The position numbers were made by a program, and so were the translations under genes. This document shows, in pieces, positions 6,867-17,103 of a DNA stretch of 64,000 nucleotides. Location: assembly GCF_023612255.1 (NCBI RefSeq), contig NZ_CP063231.1, forward strand, positions 1,036,001-1,100,000. Direction: 5' to 3'. Position 1 is the first letter of the stretch. Every line of letters begins with the position of its first letter. The notes under the pieces are model-generated. The model was not told the DNA's origin. It saw only the letters and a list, made by a program, of their open reading frames with translations, and did no database searches. Source of the DNA: Luteibacter flocculans. Its GTDB lineage: Bacteria; Pseudomonadota; Gammaproteobacteria; Xanthomonadales; Rhodanobacteraceae.

Positions 6867-8702
6867 ATGGCAAGTCATGTTCGCTTGAAACTCCTGGCCG
6901 CTTCGCTGGCCATCGCTGCGTCATCCGTCGCCATGGCCGGCACCGAACAGGCTCTGCGTGCGCAGAACCTTGGCGCGGTACCCGCCAGCCAATTGGCAAC
7001 GAAGCTCGGGCTTTCTGCCGATAACGCCTTCGTCGCCAAGAACGCGTTGCCGACCGTGAAAGGCACGCAGACCGTGCGCATGCAACAGACCTTCAAGGGC
7101 GTGCCGGTTTACGGCCGCAGCATCGCGGTCGAACAGGATGCGCAGGGCAACGCACTGGTCGCCAATGGCGTCGTCACCTCCGACCTGCAGGTCGATCTCG
7201 CTTCGGTCACACCGCGCATCGACCAGGCCGCCGCCGTCGCCGCGCTGTCGCGCCAGTCTCGTACGTTGAGCGCCACGGGCGCCAAGCCGGAGAACGTCAA
7301 GGCCGACCTGTACGTCTATCCCGTGGATGGCGCACCGGCCCGCCTGGTGTATCTCACCTCGTTCTTCGTCGGCGGCGATCATCCGACCCGTCCCACCGCG
7401 ATCGTCGATGCCAACACCGGACAGATCATCGAACAGTGGGAAGGCCTCACCAACGCCGACGCGACCGGTCCGGGTGGCAACCAGAAGACCGGCCAGTACA
7501 CGTGGGGCGCGGGCGGCAAGCCGGCGCTGCTCGTGACGCAGTCGGGCAACACCTGTACCGCGCAGAACCAGTACGTGAAGTCGTACAACATGAACAAGGC
7601 GACCTCCGGCAGCGGCACGCTGTGGAGCTTCACCTGCTTCAACTCCAGCGGTGACGCCATCAACGGCGCCTACGGCCCGATCAACGACGCTCACCATTTC
7701 GGTGGTGTGGTGCATGACATGTACACCGCGTACACCGGCGCGGCGCCGCTGAATCAGGTGCTGATCATGAAGGTGCACTACGGCAACAGCTACGAGAACG
7801 CCTTCTGGGACGGTAGCTCGATGACCTTCGGCGATGGCGCCAGCACGTTCTATCCGCTGGTGGCGCTCGACGTGACGTCGCACGAAATCAGCCACGGCTA
7901 CACGGAACAGCACTCGAACCTCGCCTATAGCGGGCAGTCCGGCGGCATGAACGAAGCCTATTCGGATATCGCGGGCGAAGCGGCGGAATACTTCGACCGT
8001 GGCACCAACGACTTCCTGGTCGGTGCCGACATCGTCAAGACCAGCGCGGGTATCGGCAACGCCCTGCGCTACATGTGCAATCCGACCCAGGACGGCGGCT
8101 CCATCGACAACGCCGCCAATTACTACAACGGTCTGGACGTGCATTACTCCTCGGGCGTGTACAACAAGGCGTTCTGCCTGCTCGCCAAGACCTCCGGTTG
8201 GGATACGGTCAAGGCGTTCAAGGTGTTCGCCCGCGCCAATGCGCTGTACTGGACGGCCAGCTCCACGTTCAACAGCGGTGCATGCGGAGTGGCAAGCGCA
8301 GCCACGGATCTCGGGTATTCCGCGACGGATGTCGCCGCGGCGTTCACCGGCGTGGGCGTGAGCTGCTCGGGTGGTGGCGGTGGCGGCACCACGCAGTTGC
8401 AGAATGGCGTGGCCAAGACCGGTCTCGCTGGCAGTTCGGGCACCGAGTTGAACTACACCGTGGTGATTGCGGCCGGTGCGACGAACCTGACCATCGCGAC
8501 CAGCGGCGGCACCGGCGATGCCGACCTCTACGTGAAGTTCGGTTCGGCTCCGACGACGTCCAGCTACAACTGCCGTCCGTACAAGACCGGCAACAACGAG
8601 TCGTGCACGTTCGCGGCTCCGCAGGCCGGCACGTACTACGTGAAGGTGCGCGGCTACAGCAGCTTCTCGGGCGTGTCGCTGAAGGCGACCTGGACCCCGT
8701 AA
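6867..8702 (+). CDS. Secreted M4 family metallopeptidase (thermolysin/LasB-like) with PPC domain
   Basis: A 611-residue preproenzyme. A signal peptide (residues 1-25, ending AMAG) is followed by an FTP/PepSY inhibitory propeptide (about 40-200). The M4 catalytic domain (about 210-500) has HEISHGYTEQ as the zinc-binding HExxH and GGMNEAYSDI supplying the third zinc ligand. The C-terminus (about 515-611) is a PPC domain (GDADLYVKFGSAPTTSSYNC) after a poly-glycine linker SCSGGGGGG; such domains are usually removed on secretion. It degrades extracellular protein. ATG 6867 follows GGAGGAGG; the frame from 6648 lacks a good site. A terminator follows at 8734. Confidence 0.96.
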   Translation: MASHVRLKLLAASLAIAASSVAMAGTEQALRAQNLGAVPASQLATKLGLSADNAFVAKNALPTVKGTQTVRMQQTFKGVPVYGRSIAVEQDAQGNALVANGVVTSDLQVDLASVTPRIDQAAAVAALSRQSRTLSATGAKPENVKADLYVYPVDGAPARLVYLTSFFVGGDHPTRPTAIVDANTGQIIEQWEGLTNADATGPGGNQKTGQYTWGAGGKPALLVTQSGNTCTAQNQYVKSYNMNKATSGSGTLWSFTCFNSSGDAINGAYGPINDAHHFGGVVHDMYTAYTGAAPLNQVLIMKVHYGNSYENAFWDGSSMTFGDGASTFYPLVALDVTSHEISHGYTEQHSNLAYSGQSGGMNEAYSDIAGEAAEYFDRGTNDFLVGADIVKTSAGIGNALRYMCNPTQDGGSIDNAANYYNGLDVHYSSGVYNKAFCLLAKTSGWDTVKAFKVFARANALYWTASSTFNSGACGVASAATDLGYSATDVAAAFTGVGVSCSGGGGGGTTQLQNGVAKTGLAGSSGTELNYTVVIAAGATNLTIATSGGTGDADLYVKFGSAPTTSSYNCRPYKTGNNESCTFAAPQAGTYYVKVRGYSSFSGVSLKATWTP

Positions 8703-8733
8703 GGCGCTATCTGCATAACGCGTGAGCAAGCGA

Positions 8734-8763
8734 GGCCCGGGCGGTAACGCCCGGGCCTTTTCG
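8734..8763 (+). terminator. Rho-independent terminator of the M4 protease gene
   Basis: The stem AGGCCCGGGCG / CGCCCGGGCCT closes around a GTAA loop and is followed by TTTT, 32 bases after the stop codon. This is a classic intrinsic terminator. Confidence 0.88.
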
Positions 8764-8880
8764 TGGGTGCGGCACGGACGATGCGCACCCGTCGAGGCGG
8801 GCGCTGCCGCGTAGGCGCGCTCGATGCGGCGTCCTACCGTCAACGTCCCGCGGCTTGCCGCATCGTCGAAGGAACGCCCC

Positions 8881-10197
8881 ATGCGCCTTATCCCCGCTGC
8901 GTTGCTTGCATCGCTTGCCGCGCCCGTCGCGGTTGCCGAGTCCTCCCGGTACATCGTTCATTTCGCCGACAATGTGATGGCGACTGCCGTACAGCAGTCG
9001 CTGCGCGCTGCGGTCCAGCCGCAGGCTGACGCGCATGCGCCACGTCATGTGCGGACGCTCGCCACGGGCGGCGAACTCTTCCAGCTCACGCCCGAGGATG
9101 CGTCGGCGCTCGCGGCCACGCCGGGCGTGGTCGCCGTCGAGGAAGATCTGGTTCTGCAGCCGACGGCGGGACCCGATCCGCTGTGGCGGCGCCAGTGGTA
9201 CATGCACGATCCCAAGGTGGGCGTCGATGCGGAAGTGGCATGGCGTTATACGCGTGGCGCCGGGGCGGTGGTCGCGGTGCTCGATACCGGCATCACGCCT
9301 CATCCGGAGTTCGATGGGCAGCTTCTGCCGGGATACGATTTCGTGAGCGATCCGGAGGCCGCGCGCGACGGCGATGGCCGCGATCCCGATCCCAACGACG
9401 AAGGCGACTGGGCCGACCCGGGCGAATGTCTGCGTCCGCGACTCAAATCGACCTGGCATGGTTCCCACGTGGCCGGCATCGTCGCCGCACGCGCCGGCAA
9501 TCGGCCAGGCATCGTCGGCCTCGCACCGGAGGCGAAGGTGATTCCCGTGCGCGTGCTCGCCCGCTGCGGCGGGCAGCTGTCCGATGTGGCCGACGCCATC
9601 GTCTGGGCCAGTGGCGGTGACGTGCCGGGCGTGCCGACGCTGGCCCGGCGGGCGGATGTCATCAACCTCAGCCTGGGTACCATCGGCGCATGCGGCTGGA
9701 GCATGCAGGTGGCCATCGAGAAGGCCATGGCGCGCGGCACCGTGGTGGTGGTGGCGGCGGGCAACGACGAATCCAGCGCCTCCTTGCACGTGCCGGGAAA
9801 TTGCCCGGGCGTGATCACGGTGGCCGCGCTGGCGCGGGACGGCTCCATGGCCTGGTACTCGAACTACGGCGCGCAGGTGACGTTGTCGGCACCGGGAGGC
9901 TCACTGCGCGAGCGCGGTTCCGACGACATTCTTTCGACGCTGTATCTGGGCAAGCGGAGCCGGGAAACCCCGGCCTTCGGCTACTACGCCGGTACGTCCA
10001 TGGCGGCGCCACAGGTATCGGCACTCGTGGCGCTGATGCGTTCCGCCGATCCGGCGATCAGCGTGGATGCCGTGAGGCAGCAATTGGTGGACAACGCCCG
10101 GCCACTGCCTGGCCCTTGCCCGAAGGGATGCGGTGCGGGCCTCATGGACGCGGGTGCGACCGTCGACGCGGTGGTCGAGGATCGCGTCAGCCGCTGA
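8881..10197 (+). CDS. Secreted S8 family serine peptidase (subtilisin-like)
   Basis: A 438-residue protease. It has a signal peptide (MRLIPAALLASLAAPVAVAE), an inhibitor-I9-like prodomain to about residue 95 (YIVHFADNVM, ATPGVVAVEEDLVLQ), then the catalytic domain. The triad is Asp in VVAVLDTGITPH, His in STWHGSHVAGIVAA and Ser in GYYAGTSMAAPQVSAL. The oxyanion Asn is in VVVAAGNDES. No C-terminal extension is present. ATG 8881 follows GAAGGAA. It is the second exported protease in a row after the M4 enzyme, but a terminator lies between, so it has its own promoter. It is convergent with the asparaginase gene, with only nine bases between the stops. Confidence 0.96.
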   Translation: MRLIPAALLASLAAPVAVAESSRYIVHFADNVMATAVQQSLRAAVQPQADAHAPRHVRTLATGGELFQLTPEDASALAATPGVVAVEEDLVLQPTAGPDPLWRRQWYMHDPKVGVDAEVAWRYTRGAGAVVAVLDTGITPHPEFDGQLLPGYDFVSDPEAARDGDGRDPDPNDEGDWADPGECLRPRLKSTWHGSHVAGIVAARAGNRPGIVGLAPEAKVIPVRVLARCGGQLSDVADAIVWASGGDVPGVPTLARRADVINLSLGTIGACGWSMQVAIEKAMARGTVVVVAAGNDESSASLHVPGNCPGVITVAALARDGSMAWYSNYGAQVTLSAPGGSLRERGSDDILSTLYLGKRSRETPAFGYYAGTSMAAPQVSALVALMRSADPAISVDAVRQQLVDNARPLPGPCPKGCGAGLMDAGATVDAVVEDRVSR

Positions 10198-10206
10198 GGC
10201 CGGGGT

Positions 10207-10692
10207 TCAGACGGCCTCGAACCGATTCGCGTCACGGTTCTTGCGAACCGCGTCGGGATGCCAGACGAGGCCGTTCATCGCGATGTACACGCCGTCGAGC
10301 AGGGTCTGCACCGCGCCGACGGCGCAACCGATGTTGAACACGGCATCCGAGCCCTGGAAGCGCGCCGGATTCAGCGCGCCAGTCAACACGATGACCTTGC
10401 CGGGAATGCCCGCGAGCACGCGGGCTGTTTCCACCATGGTGTCCGTGCCGTGGGTGACCAGCACGTGGCGATGGGGCTGGGCTTCGATGGTGCTGCGGAT
10501 CAGTGCCCGATCCTCATCGGTCACGTGCAGGCTGTCCTTGCGCAGGATGGGAATCACGTCGAAGCGAAACGCGACGCCCAGTTGCTGAAGGATGTCGCCG
10601 ATCTGCGGGGAGCCGATCTGGTAGTCCGACTTGTCGTCGAAATACACCTTGTCGATGGTGCCGCCGGTGGTGACGATGGTGAGTTGCTGCAT
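10207..10692 (-). CDS. Single-domain asparaginase-like protein
   Basis: 161 residues equal to the N-terminal domain of type I/II L-asparaginases. The first catalytic Thr lies in IVTTGGTIDKVY, the second motif is LVTHGTDTMVETA, and VIVLTGALNP corresponds to the usual VLTGAMRP with the active-site Lys region altered. The C-terminal domain of about 150 residues found in canonical enzymes is absent, and the frame ends cleanly. Short versions occur in many proteobacteria. Activity on asparagine is plausible but unproven. ATG 10692 is chosen because the longer frame adds a non-homologous Arg-rich leader. Confidence 0.85.
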   Translation of the reverse strand: MQQLTIVTTGGTIDKVYFDDKSDYQIGSPQIGDILQQLGVAFRFDVIPILRKDSLHVTDEDRALIRSTIEAQPHRHVLVTHGTDTMVETARVLAGIPGKVIVLTGALNPARFQGSDAVFNIGCAVGAVQTLLDGVYIAMNGLVWHPDAVRKNRDANRFEAV

Positions 10693-10729
10693 GGACTGGC
10701 CTGGGAAGCGGGCGAAACGGGTCGACATT

Positions 10730-12400
10730 CTACATCGCTCGCGCGGCGCCGCCCGGACGGGGCGCCACGTCGGACGCCAGCAAGGCATCGTCCTCGTGTT
10801 CGGGCAGCGCCAGGCGGTCTAGCCCTCGCGCCATGAACCGGCGACACGCGGCGGCAGGGCGCGGATCGCCGTCCTCAGCTCCCCATCGTGCGGAGCGCGC
10901 CAGCAGCGCCGCGGCCATGCAGCGAGCCAGGGTGAAGGCCAGTCCGCGCGCCGAGGCTTCCAGCGCCGCCCGGTCGGCGGCGACGTCGGCGAGCAGGGAT
11001 TCTGCCGCATTGAGCGCGGTGACAATGGCCGCCCGTTCCGGTGGGTCTCCCGGCAACAGCGCGTCCACCGCCTGACGCAAGGGTGCGAGCCCACCCGAAA
11101 GCGCGCGCAGCATGTCCAGCGAAAGGACATTCGTGGTGCCTTCCCAGATCGCGTACACCTGCGCGTCGCGCAGCAACTGCGGCAGTCCGGTGTCTTCGAT
11201 GTACCCGGCGCCGCCGAAGCATTCGAGCGCTTCGGAGACGACGCGGATCGATACCTTCGCCGTCCACAGTTTTGCCAGGGGCGTCAGCAGGCGGAGCAGG
11301 GCCACTTCGTGCGCCTCGGCATGGCCGTGTTCCGTCCGACCCAAAAGCTCCGCGACGTAGAAGGTCAATGAGAATGCCGCCTCGTAGTCGGCTTGCATGT
11401 CGGCCAACGTGCGCGCATGCAAGGGATGCTCGATGAGGCGCCGACCGAAGGCATCGCGACGCAGCGCGTAATCACGCGCCAATGCGATGGCGCGAGCCAT
11501 GCTCGCCACGGCGCAGACGGCGTTCCAGGTGCGCGTCACGTTGAGCATCGGCGCGATCTGGCGAACGCCATGATCGAGCGGGCCGACCGGCGTAGCCGGC
11601 AGGCCATCGAGATGAATCTCCGCAGTGGGCAGTTCGTGCGTGCCGAGCTTCTTTTTCAGGCGATCGATGGCGATGCCTCGCCAGGCGCCGTTCTCGTCCT
11701 TGGTCTCCACGTAAAACAAGGCCAGCGCTGCGGTACCGGTGCCCGCGCCCTCCGGTCGCGCCAGCGCCAACGCCGCTTCGCCCACCACCGCTGAGCTGAA
11801 CCACTTGCGCCCATACAGACGCCATTGGCCGTGTTCGTCGCGACGCGCCACCGTTTCCGTGCGGCCCACATCGGAGCCGCCGGGCGTTTCGGTCATCCAC
11901 TGACCCGAGAGCCAGAACGTCGCCGGATCGCGGCTCAAGAAGTGCGGCAGCGCACGCTCGATGAGCGCCGCATCGCCGGACGCGCGCAGCGCGGTGGCGG
12001 CGCCGTCCGTCATCGCCAGTGGGCAGCAATAGAACTCGCTGGCGACGTGGTACAGATAAACGCGCGCAAATGCTTCCACGCGCGCCCAGGGCGAGTCGGC
12101 GTGTCCGGCTGCGAGCACAGCGTGCCGCGTGGTGATGCCGGGTCCTTCTTCCCAGGCGGGCGTCAAGGCGATCCGATCGACGCGCGCGCCCCAGGCGTCC
12201 CATTGCGTAAGGATCGGTTCGCTGCGCGGCGTGCGACCACGGCGCTCCCATGCCATGAGGGCGTAGTCGCCCAGTGCTTCAAGATCCGGGCGCGTCGCCG
12301 CCAGTCGCTCGGACGGCAACGTGTGGCGCAGCCACGCGTTGAGGGTGCGGTCGGCATGAAAGGGATGCGCCAACTGCGGCGCGTCCTGCACAAAACCCAT
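10730..12400 (-). CDS. Acyl-CoA dehydrogenase family protein, AidB-like
   Basis: 556 residues, longer than ordinary acyl-CoA dehydrogenases (about 380) and matching the AidB branch. Motifs are FWLSGQWMTETPGGSDVG (flavin region), ECFGGAGYIEDTGLPQLLRD and YAIWEGTTNVLSLDML near the C-terminal side of the core, followed by a helical extension as in AidB. AidB proteins bind FAD and DNA and are linked to the alkylation response; a catabolic isovaleryl-CoA-like role is the alternative. I start at ATG 12400 with GAGGA seven bases before. An ATG at 12430 in frame is possible. Confidence 0.88.
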   Translation of the reverse strand: MGFVQDAPQLAHPFHADRTLNAWLRHTLPSERLAATRPDLEALGDYALMAWERRGRTPRSEPILTQWDAWGARVDRIALTPAWEEGPGITTRHAVLAAGHADSPWARVEAFARVYLYHVASEFYCCPLAMTDGAATALRASGDAALIERALPHFLSRDPATFWLSGQWMTETPGGSDVGRTETVARRDEHGQWRLYGRKWFSSAVVGEAALALARPEGAGTGTAALALFYVETKDENGAWRGIAIDRLKKKLGTHELPTAEIHLDGLPATPVGPLDHGVRQIAPMLNVTRTWNAVCAVASMARAIALARDYALRRDAFGRRLIEHPLHARTLADMQADYEAAFSLTFYVAELLGRTEHGHAEAHEVALLRLLTPLAKLWTAKVSIRVVSEALECFGGAGYIEDTGLPQLLRDAQVYAIWEGTTNVLSLDMLRALSGGLAPLRQAVDALLPGDPPERAAIVTALNAAESLLADVAADRAALEASARGLAFTLARCMAAALLARSARWGAEDGDPRPAAACRRFMARGLDRLALPEHEDDALLASDVAPRPGGAARAM

Positions 12401-12505
12401 GGTGGCGTCCTCGGCATCGATCACAGGCATCTAGCGTGCCTGTCTGCCTGGCATCCGTCGATACGCTGCGCAACATGTCCACGGTGACGGAAACCTGGGC
12501 GGGCC

Positions 12506-13509
<1,004 letters not shown>

Positions 13510-13523
13510 TTACGAGGATGGAC

Positions 13524-14795
13524 ATGCCGCTGCGCATCGATCGCGACCGCGCGCTCAGCTTCACGCGCTTCACCTGGCTTCGCTTTCTCGACGACAAGTG
13601 CTTCGAGACGGCCGGTGCACTCTCCTACACCACGCTGGTATCGCTGGTGCCGCTTACTGTGGCGATCTTCGCGATCCTCTCCGCCTTTCCCGTTTTCGCG
13701 GAGTGGCGAGGCGCACTGGCCAACTACGCCTTCCAGAACTTCGTCCCGGCCACGGGCATGAAGGTGCAGGAATACATGCTGGCCTTCGCCGACAAGGCCA
13801 GCCAGCTCACCGGCATATCGATCCTGGTCATGCTGTTCAGCGCCGTGTCGATGATGATCAGCATCGAGGATCGGCTCAACCGCATCTGGCGCGTGCGCAA
13901 GCCGCGCGGCTGGACCTCCCGCCTGCTGCTCTACTGGGCGGCACTCACCCTGGGCCCGATCCTGGTCGTGGGCGGGCTGGCCCTGTCGTCGTACATCGCC
14001 GCGTTTCCGCTGCTGCACGAGGCCGCCGATCAGCTGGTCACGCAGAGTCGCCTGCTGAACCTTCTGCCGTTCGTGATCACCTTCGTCACGCTGATCCTCA
14101 TGTACACGATGGTGCCGAATCGCCGCGTGTCCTGGCGGCACGCGGCCATCGGTGCATTCCTTGGGGCGATCCTCTTCGAGTTCGCCCGCTGGGGTTTCGC
14201 CGAGTTCATCCGCAACTCGCCCAACTACGAGGAGATCTACGGCGCGCTGGCGGCCATTCCGATCTTCCTGCTGTGGATATACCTGTCGTGGATCATCGTG
14301 ATCCTGGGGGCGTCCATTTCGGCGTCGATCTCGGCGTTCGAGTACACCGTGCCGCACGAGGCGCTACCCGAGGGTGCCGAATTCATCGGTCTGCTCGTCG
14401 TGCTCCAGCACTTCGTCACCGCGCAGCGCACGGGTGAAAGCGTCGATCCCGCCACGGTGCGCTTGCGCGAGCCGTACCTGCCGTCCAGTGCGATCGCATG
14501 TTATTTCGACGACCTGCAGCGCGCGGACATGATCCAGCGTGGCGAAGCCGGTGGCTGGCTGCTCAGTCGCAGCCTCGATGCCACCGAGCTGCTGCGTGTC
14601 TATCGCTGCACCCAGTACCGGCTTCCGCTGCATCCGCGTGAGCAGGTGGAGCGGCTCGGCATCGCGCTTCCCCAGGAACTGCTCGGCTTGTTGGATAATC
14701 TCGCCGCTGCGCTCGACGCTACGCTCGGCGCGCGTCTCGACCGGTTGTTCCCACCCCCGTCGGTCCCCGTCCCCACCGAGGATACCCTTGCATGA
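13524..14795 (+). CDS. yihY: YihY family inner-membrane protein with C-terminal extension
   Basis: 423 residues. The first 290 are the YihY/BrkB membrane domain with six helices; FETAGALSYTTLVSLVPLT, VSMMISIEDRLNRIWRV and AAIPIFLLWIYLSWIIVILG are its characteristic segments. The last 130 residues are soluble and look like a winged-helix module (PSSAIACYFDDLQRADMI, GGWLLSRSLDATELLRVYRC), as in longer xanthomonad members. The function is not established; it was once misnamed ribonuclease BN. ATG 13524 has ACGAGGA upstream; ATG 13518 is also possible. The stop overlaps the next gene as ATGA. Confidence 0.88.
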   Translation: MPLRIDRDRALSFTRFTWLRFLDDKCFETAGALSYTTLVSLVPLTVAIFAILSAFPVFAEWRGALANYAFQNFVPATGMKVQEYMLAFADKASQLTGISILVMLFSAVSMMISIEDRLNRIWRVRKPRGWTSRLLLYWAALTLGPILVVGGLALSSYIAAFPLLHEAADQLVTQSRLLNLLPFVITFVTLILMYTMVPNRRVSWRHAAIGAFLGAILFEFARWGFAEFIRNSPNYEEIYGALAAIPIFLLWIYLSWIIVILGASISASISAFEYTVPHEALPEGAEFIGLLVVLQHFVTAQRTGESVDPATVRLREPYLPSSAIACYFDDLQRADMIQRGEAGGWLLSRSLDATELLRVYRCTQYRLPLHPREQVERLGIALPQELLGLLDNLAAALDATLGARLDRLFPPPSVPVPTEDTLA

Positions 14796-15259
14796 TCCGC
14801 CCCTTGCTCGCCGCCGCCGCTCTCGCCGTTTCGTTGCCGGCGATCGCCGCGACGGTCGCGACTCCCGAACTCAAGGTCACCACGCTGGACAACAAGCCTT
14901 TCGACCTTGCCGCGCAGCGCGGCAAGTGGGTTGTGGTGAATTACTGGGCGACCTGGTGCGTGCCGTGCATCAAGGAAATGCCGGACATCTCCAACTATGT
15001 GAAGGGTCACAAGGATGTCGTTGCGATCGGCCTCGCTTTCGAGGACACCGACGCAAAGGACATCGTCGCGTTTCTCGACAAGCATCCTGTCGCATATCCG
15101 ATTGCGCAGGTGGACGTCACGGCGCCGCCGAAGGATTTCGATCCGCCCAAGGGTCTGCCTACCACGTATCTGATTGCGCCCGATGGGCATGTGGCGCAGC
15201 GCTTCGTCGGTCCCATCACCGCGGCGAAGCTCGACGAGGCCATCGCGAAGGGGAAATGA
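14792..15259 (+). CDS. Exported thioredoxin-like protein (TlpA/DsbE type)
   Basis: 155 residues: a signal peptide ([20 protein letters not shown]), then a thioredoxin fold with the redox motif [16 protein letters not shown] (WCVPC) and the cis-proline region [18 protein letters not shown]. TlpA-type proteins reduce periplasmic disulfides for cytochrome maturation or for copper-site assembly. The Sco/PCu(A)C pair lies close by on the other strand, so copper-site reduction is one possibility, but this is inference. The ATG overlaps the yihY stop by four bases, and acyP follows after one base. Confidence 0.88.
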   Translation: MIRPLLAAAALAVSLPAIAATVATPELKVTTLDNKPFDLAAQRGKWVVVNYWATWCVPCIKEMPDISNYVKGHKDVVAIGLAFEDTDAKDIVAFLDKHPVAYPIAQVDVTAPPKDFDPPKGLPTTYLIAPDGHVAQRFVGPITAAKLDEAIAKGK

Positions 15260-15260
15260 C

Positions 15261-15530
15261 ATGCATGCCGTGCGATTCGTGGTGAGAGGCAAGGTGCAGG
15301 GCGTGTTCTTCCGCGCTTCCACTCGCGAACGCGCGCTCGCGCTGGGGCTGACCGGCCATGCCAGAAACCTGCTCGACGGCAGTGTCGAAGTGGTGGCGTA
15401 TGGGAACGCCACCTCGATCGACCAACTCGAGGTATGGCTGCACGATGGGCCACCCTCGGCGGAGGTGAACGAGCTTTACCGCGAGGAACTCGGCGCTCAC
15501 GACGCGCCGACCGATTTTCGTGTGAGCTAG
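15261..15530 (+). CDS. acyP: Acylphosphatase
   Basis: 89 residues, the normal length. It contains [20 protein letters not shown], whose Arg binds the phosphate, and [17 protein letters not shown], whose Asn is catalytic. It hydrolyses carboxyl-phosphate bonds of acyl phosphates in the cytoplasm. It is the last gene of the yihY / thioredoxin / acyP operon. A GC-rich hairpin follows at 15539-15560. Confidence 0.95.
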   Translation: MHAVRFVVRGKVQGVFFRASTRERALALGLTGHARNLLDGSVEVVAYGNATSIDQLEVWLHDGPPSAEVNELYREELGAHDAPTDFRVS

Positions 15531-15538
15531 ATCGTCGG

Positions 15539-15560
15539 GCGCCGGATACGACCCCGGCGC
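15539..15560. terminator. Hairpin between convergent genes
   Basis: Seven-base arms GCGCCGG / CCGGCGC around an eight-base loop, just after the acyP stop and 19 bases before the end of the PCu(A)C gene. There is no T tract, so efficiency as an intrinsic terminator is uncertain. Confidence 0.45.
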
Positions 15561-15579
15561 GCTACTGCAATGGGCTGCA

Positions 15580-16017
15580 TCAAGGGCCGGTCGCGTTCGC
15601 AGGGCGTGCCGTCAGCGTCACCGGCACCTTGCTGCCATCGGACAGCGTGAACGTCACCGACACCGCATCGCCCGGTTTTACCGGGTGTTTTGCCTGCATC
15701 AGCATCACGTGGTAACCGCCGGGCGCGAAGGTGACCTTGCCGCTCGGCGGAAGAGGGACGCTGTCTACCATCTCCATGCGACCCATGCCGCCTTCCGTGC
15801 TGCTGCGGTGGATCATCGCGTCGGCATAGTCGGGGCTGCTCGCGCTCACGATCGACACCGCGCGGTCGGTCTCATTCCGAAGCGTGACGTAGCCACCCGC
15901 TGGCAGGTTACCCGGCAGCACGCGGACCCAGCCGTCGCTGGCGACGACGGTCGCCGGCTCCGCGGCGTATACGGTGCCGCTGGCGAGCAGCGCACATGTG
16001 AGAAGCGATCGAAACAT
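15580..16017 (-). CDS. Periplasmic copper chaperone PCu(A)C
   Basis: 145 residues with a signal peptide (MFRSLLTCALLASGTVYAA). The copper ligands of the PCu(A)C family are visible: MIHRSSTEGGMGRMEMVD supplies a His and Met residues, and YHVMLMQAK supplies His and Met. PCu(A)C hands Cu(I) to Sco or directly to the CuA site of cytochrome c oxidase. It follows the Sco1 gene. The two ends overlap in GTGATG, so the start is ATG 16017 or GTG 16020. Coupled translation fits their joint function in oxidase copper delivery. Confidence 0.93.
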   Translation of the reverse strand: MFRSLLTCALLASGTVYAAEPATVVASDGWVRVLPGNLPAGGYVTLRNETDRAVSIVSASSPDYADAMIHRSSTEGGMGRMEMVDSVPLPPSGKVTFAPGGYHVMLMQAKHPVKPGDAVSVTFTLSDGSKVPVTLTARPANATGP

Positions 16018-16634
16018 CACGGCTGAGCCTCCATGGACGTGAGCAGGTGCAGGTCGTGCACGATATCGTCTTGCGCTGCGGATGGCGTCGCCAGTAGCCG
16101 CGCCTTGCCTTGGCCGTCGAAGATATAAATCGCGGAGCTGTGGCTCACTTCGTAGTTGCCGTCGCCGCGATCCGGCTCGCGGGTGAAGGCGGAGCGATAT
16201 CGTTTCGCGAGTGCCTCCACTTCGGCATTGGAACCCACCAAGCCGACCGCGCGCTTGTCGAAGGCATTGACGTAGTCGTGCATGATCGCGGGTGTGTCAC
16301 GCGCCGGATCGACGCTGACGAAGAGGATGCGCACGCGATCCGCTGGCGCACCCAATCGATCGAGTATCACGTGCAACTGGGTCAGGGTCAGCGGGCACAC
16401 GTCGGGGCAGTGCGTGTAACCGAAATACATGAGCACCACTTTGCCCTTGAAGTCCGCGCCGGTGACCGGCTTGCCGTTGTCGTCGGTCAGGCGGAAGTCG
16501 AGGTCCGGAAGATGGCCGGAGACGTCCGTGAGCCGCCATTCGGGCTGCGGCTCGCGCTGGCAGGCGCCGAGCACGGCGATGGCGACGAGGGCGAACAGGC
16601 CCAGCAGGGCCCGGCGGCAGGTGGATGGCTTCAT
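16017..16634 (-). CDS. SCO1/SenC family copper protein (lipoprotein)
   Basis: 205 residues. The N-terminus has a lipobox, FALVAIAVLGACQ, so it is anchored in the membrane facing the periplasm. The copper site is YTHCPDVCPLT (CxxxC) with the later His in YEVSHSSAIYIFD. LYFG-like GKVVLMYFGYTHC and the peroxiredoxin-like core identify the SCO family, which loads the CuA centre of cytochrome oxidase. ATG 16634 is chosen; upstream in-frame ATGs give an unrelated leader. It is divergent from the DUF423 gene, 79 bases away, and overlaps the PCu(A)C gene. Confidence 0.93.
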   Translation of the reverse strand: MKPSTCRRALLGLFALVAIAVLGACQREPQPEWRLTDVSGHLPDLDFRLTDDNGKPVTGADFKGKVVLMYFGYTHCPDVCPLTLTQLHVILDRLGAPADRVRILFVSVDPARDTPAIMHDYVNAFDKRAVGLVGSNAEVEALAKRYRSAFTREPDRGDGNYEVSHSSAIYIFDGQGKARLLATPSAAQDDIVHDLHLLTSMEAQP

Positions 16635-16713
16635 GCGACACTCCGCGGGATATCCTGCGAAGGATACGCCACCCATGCCGGCGATCCGGCACACCTGTCC
16701 AGGAAATCCGCGC

Positions 16714-17091
16714 ATGCGACACCGTGTCAGTAACGCCACCGCTGCGCTCGTCGGTGCCGCTGGCGCCACCGCCGTGGCCTTCGGCGCCTTCGGCGCGCAC
16801 GCCCTGCGCAACACGCTGGACGCGTCTGCGCTGGCGACGTGGCACACGGGCGTGGAATACCATTTCTGGCACGCGCTGGCCCTGCTGGCGACCTGTCTTC
16901 TGCCCGCGAGCCGTGCTCGTCAGGTCGCCCAAAGCGCCTTTGCGTTGGGCATCCTGTTCTTTTCCGGAAGCCTGTATGCGCTGGCGCTCGGGGCGCCACG
17001 CTGGTTTGGACCCGTCACGCCGCTGGGCGGCGTGGCATTCATTGTGGGCTGGCTTGCGCTCGGCTTCGCGCTGCGGGCGAACCGCGATTGA
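16714..17091 (+). CDS. DUF423 family membrane protein
   Basis: 125 residues with four helices and the family motif AFGAFGAHALRNTLDASALATWHTG near the N-terminus, followed by HFWHALALLATCLLP and FFSGSLYALALG. DUF423 (YgdD-like) proteins are small inner-membrane proteins of unknown function. The gene is divergent from the Sco1 gene and is followed by the 131-bp repeat array. Confidence 0.9.
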   Translation: MRHRVSNATAALVGAAGATAVAFGAFGAHALRNTLDASALATWHTGVEYHFWHALALLATCLLPASRARQVAQSAFALGILFFSGSLYALALGAPRWFGPVTPLGGVAFIVGWLALGFALRANRD

Positions 17092-17103
17092 TAGGGATCC
17101 GCT

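Noticed and set aside
6921-8954. 677-codon minus-strand frame opposite the M4 protease
   Set aside because: Antisense shadow in high-GC DNA; the plus strand encodes HEISH, a signal peptide and a PPC domain.
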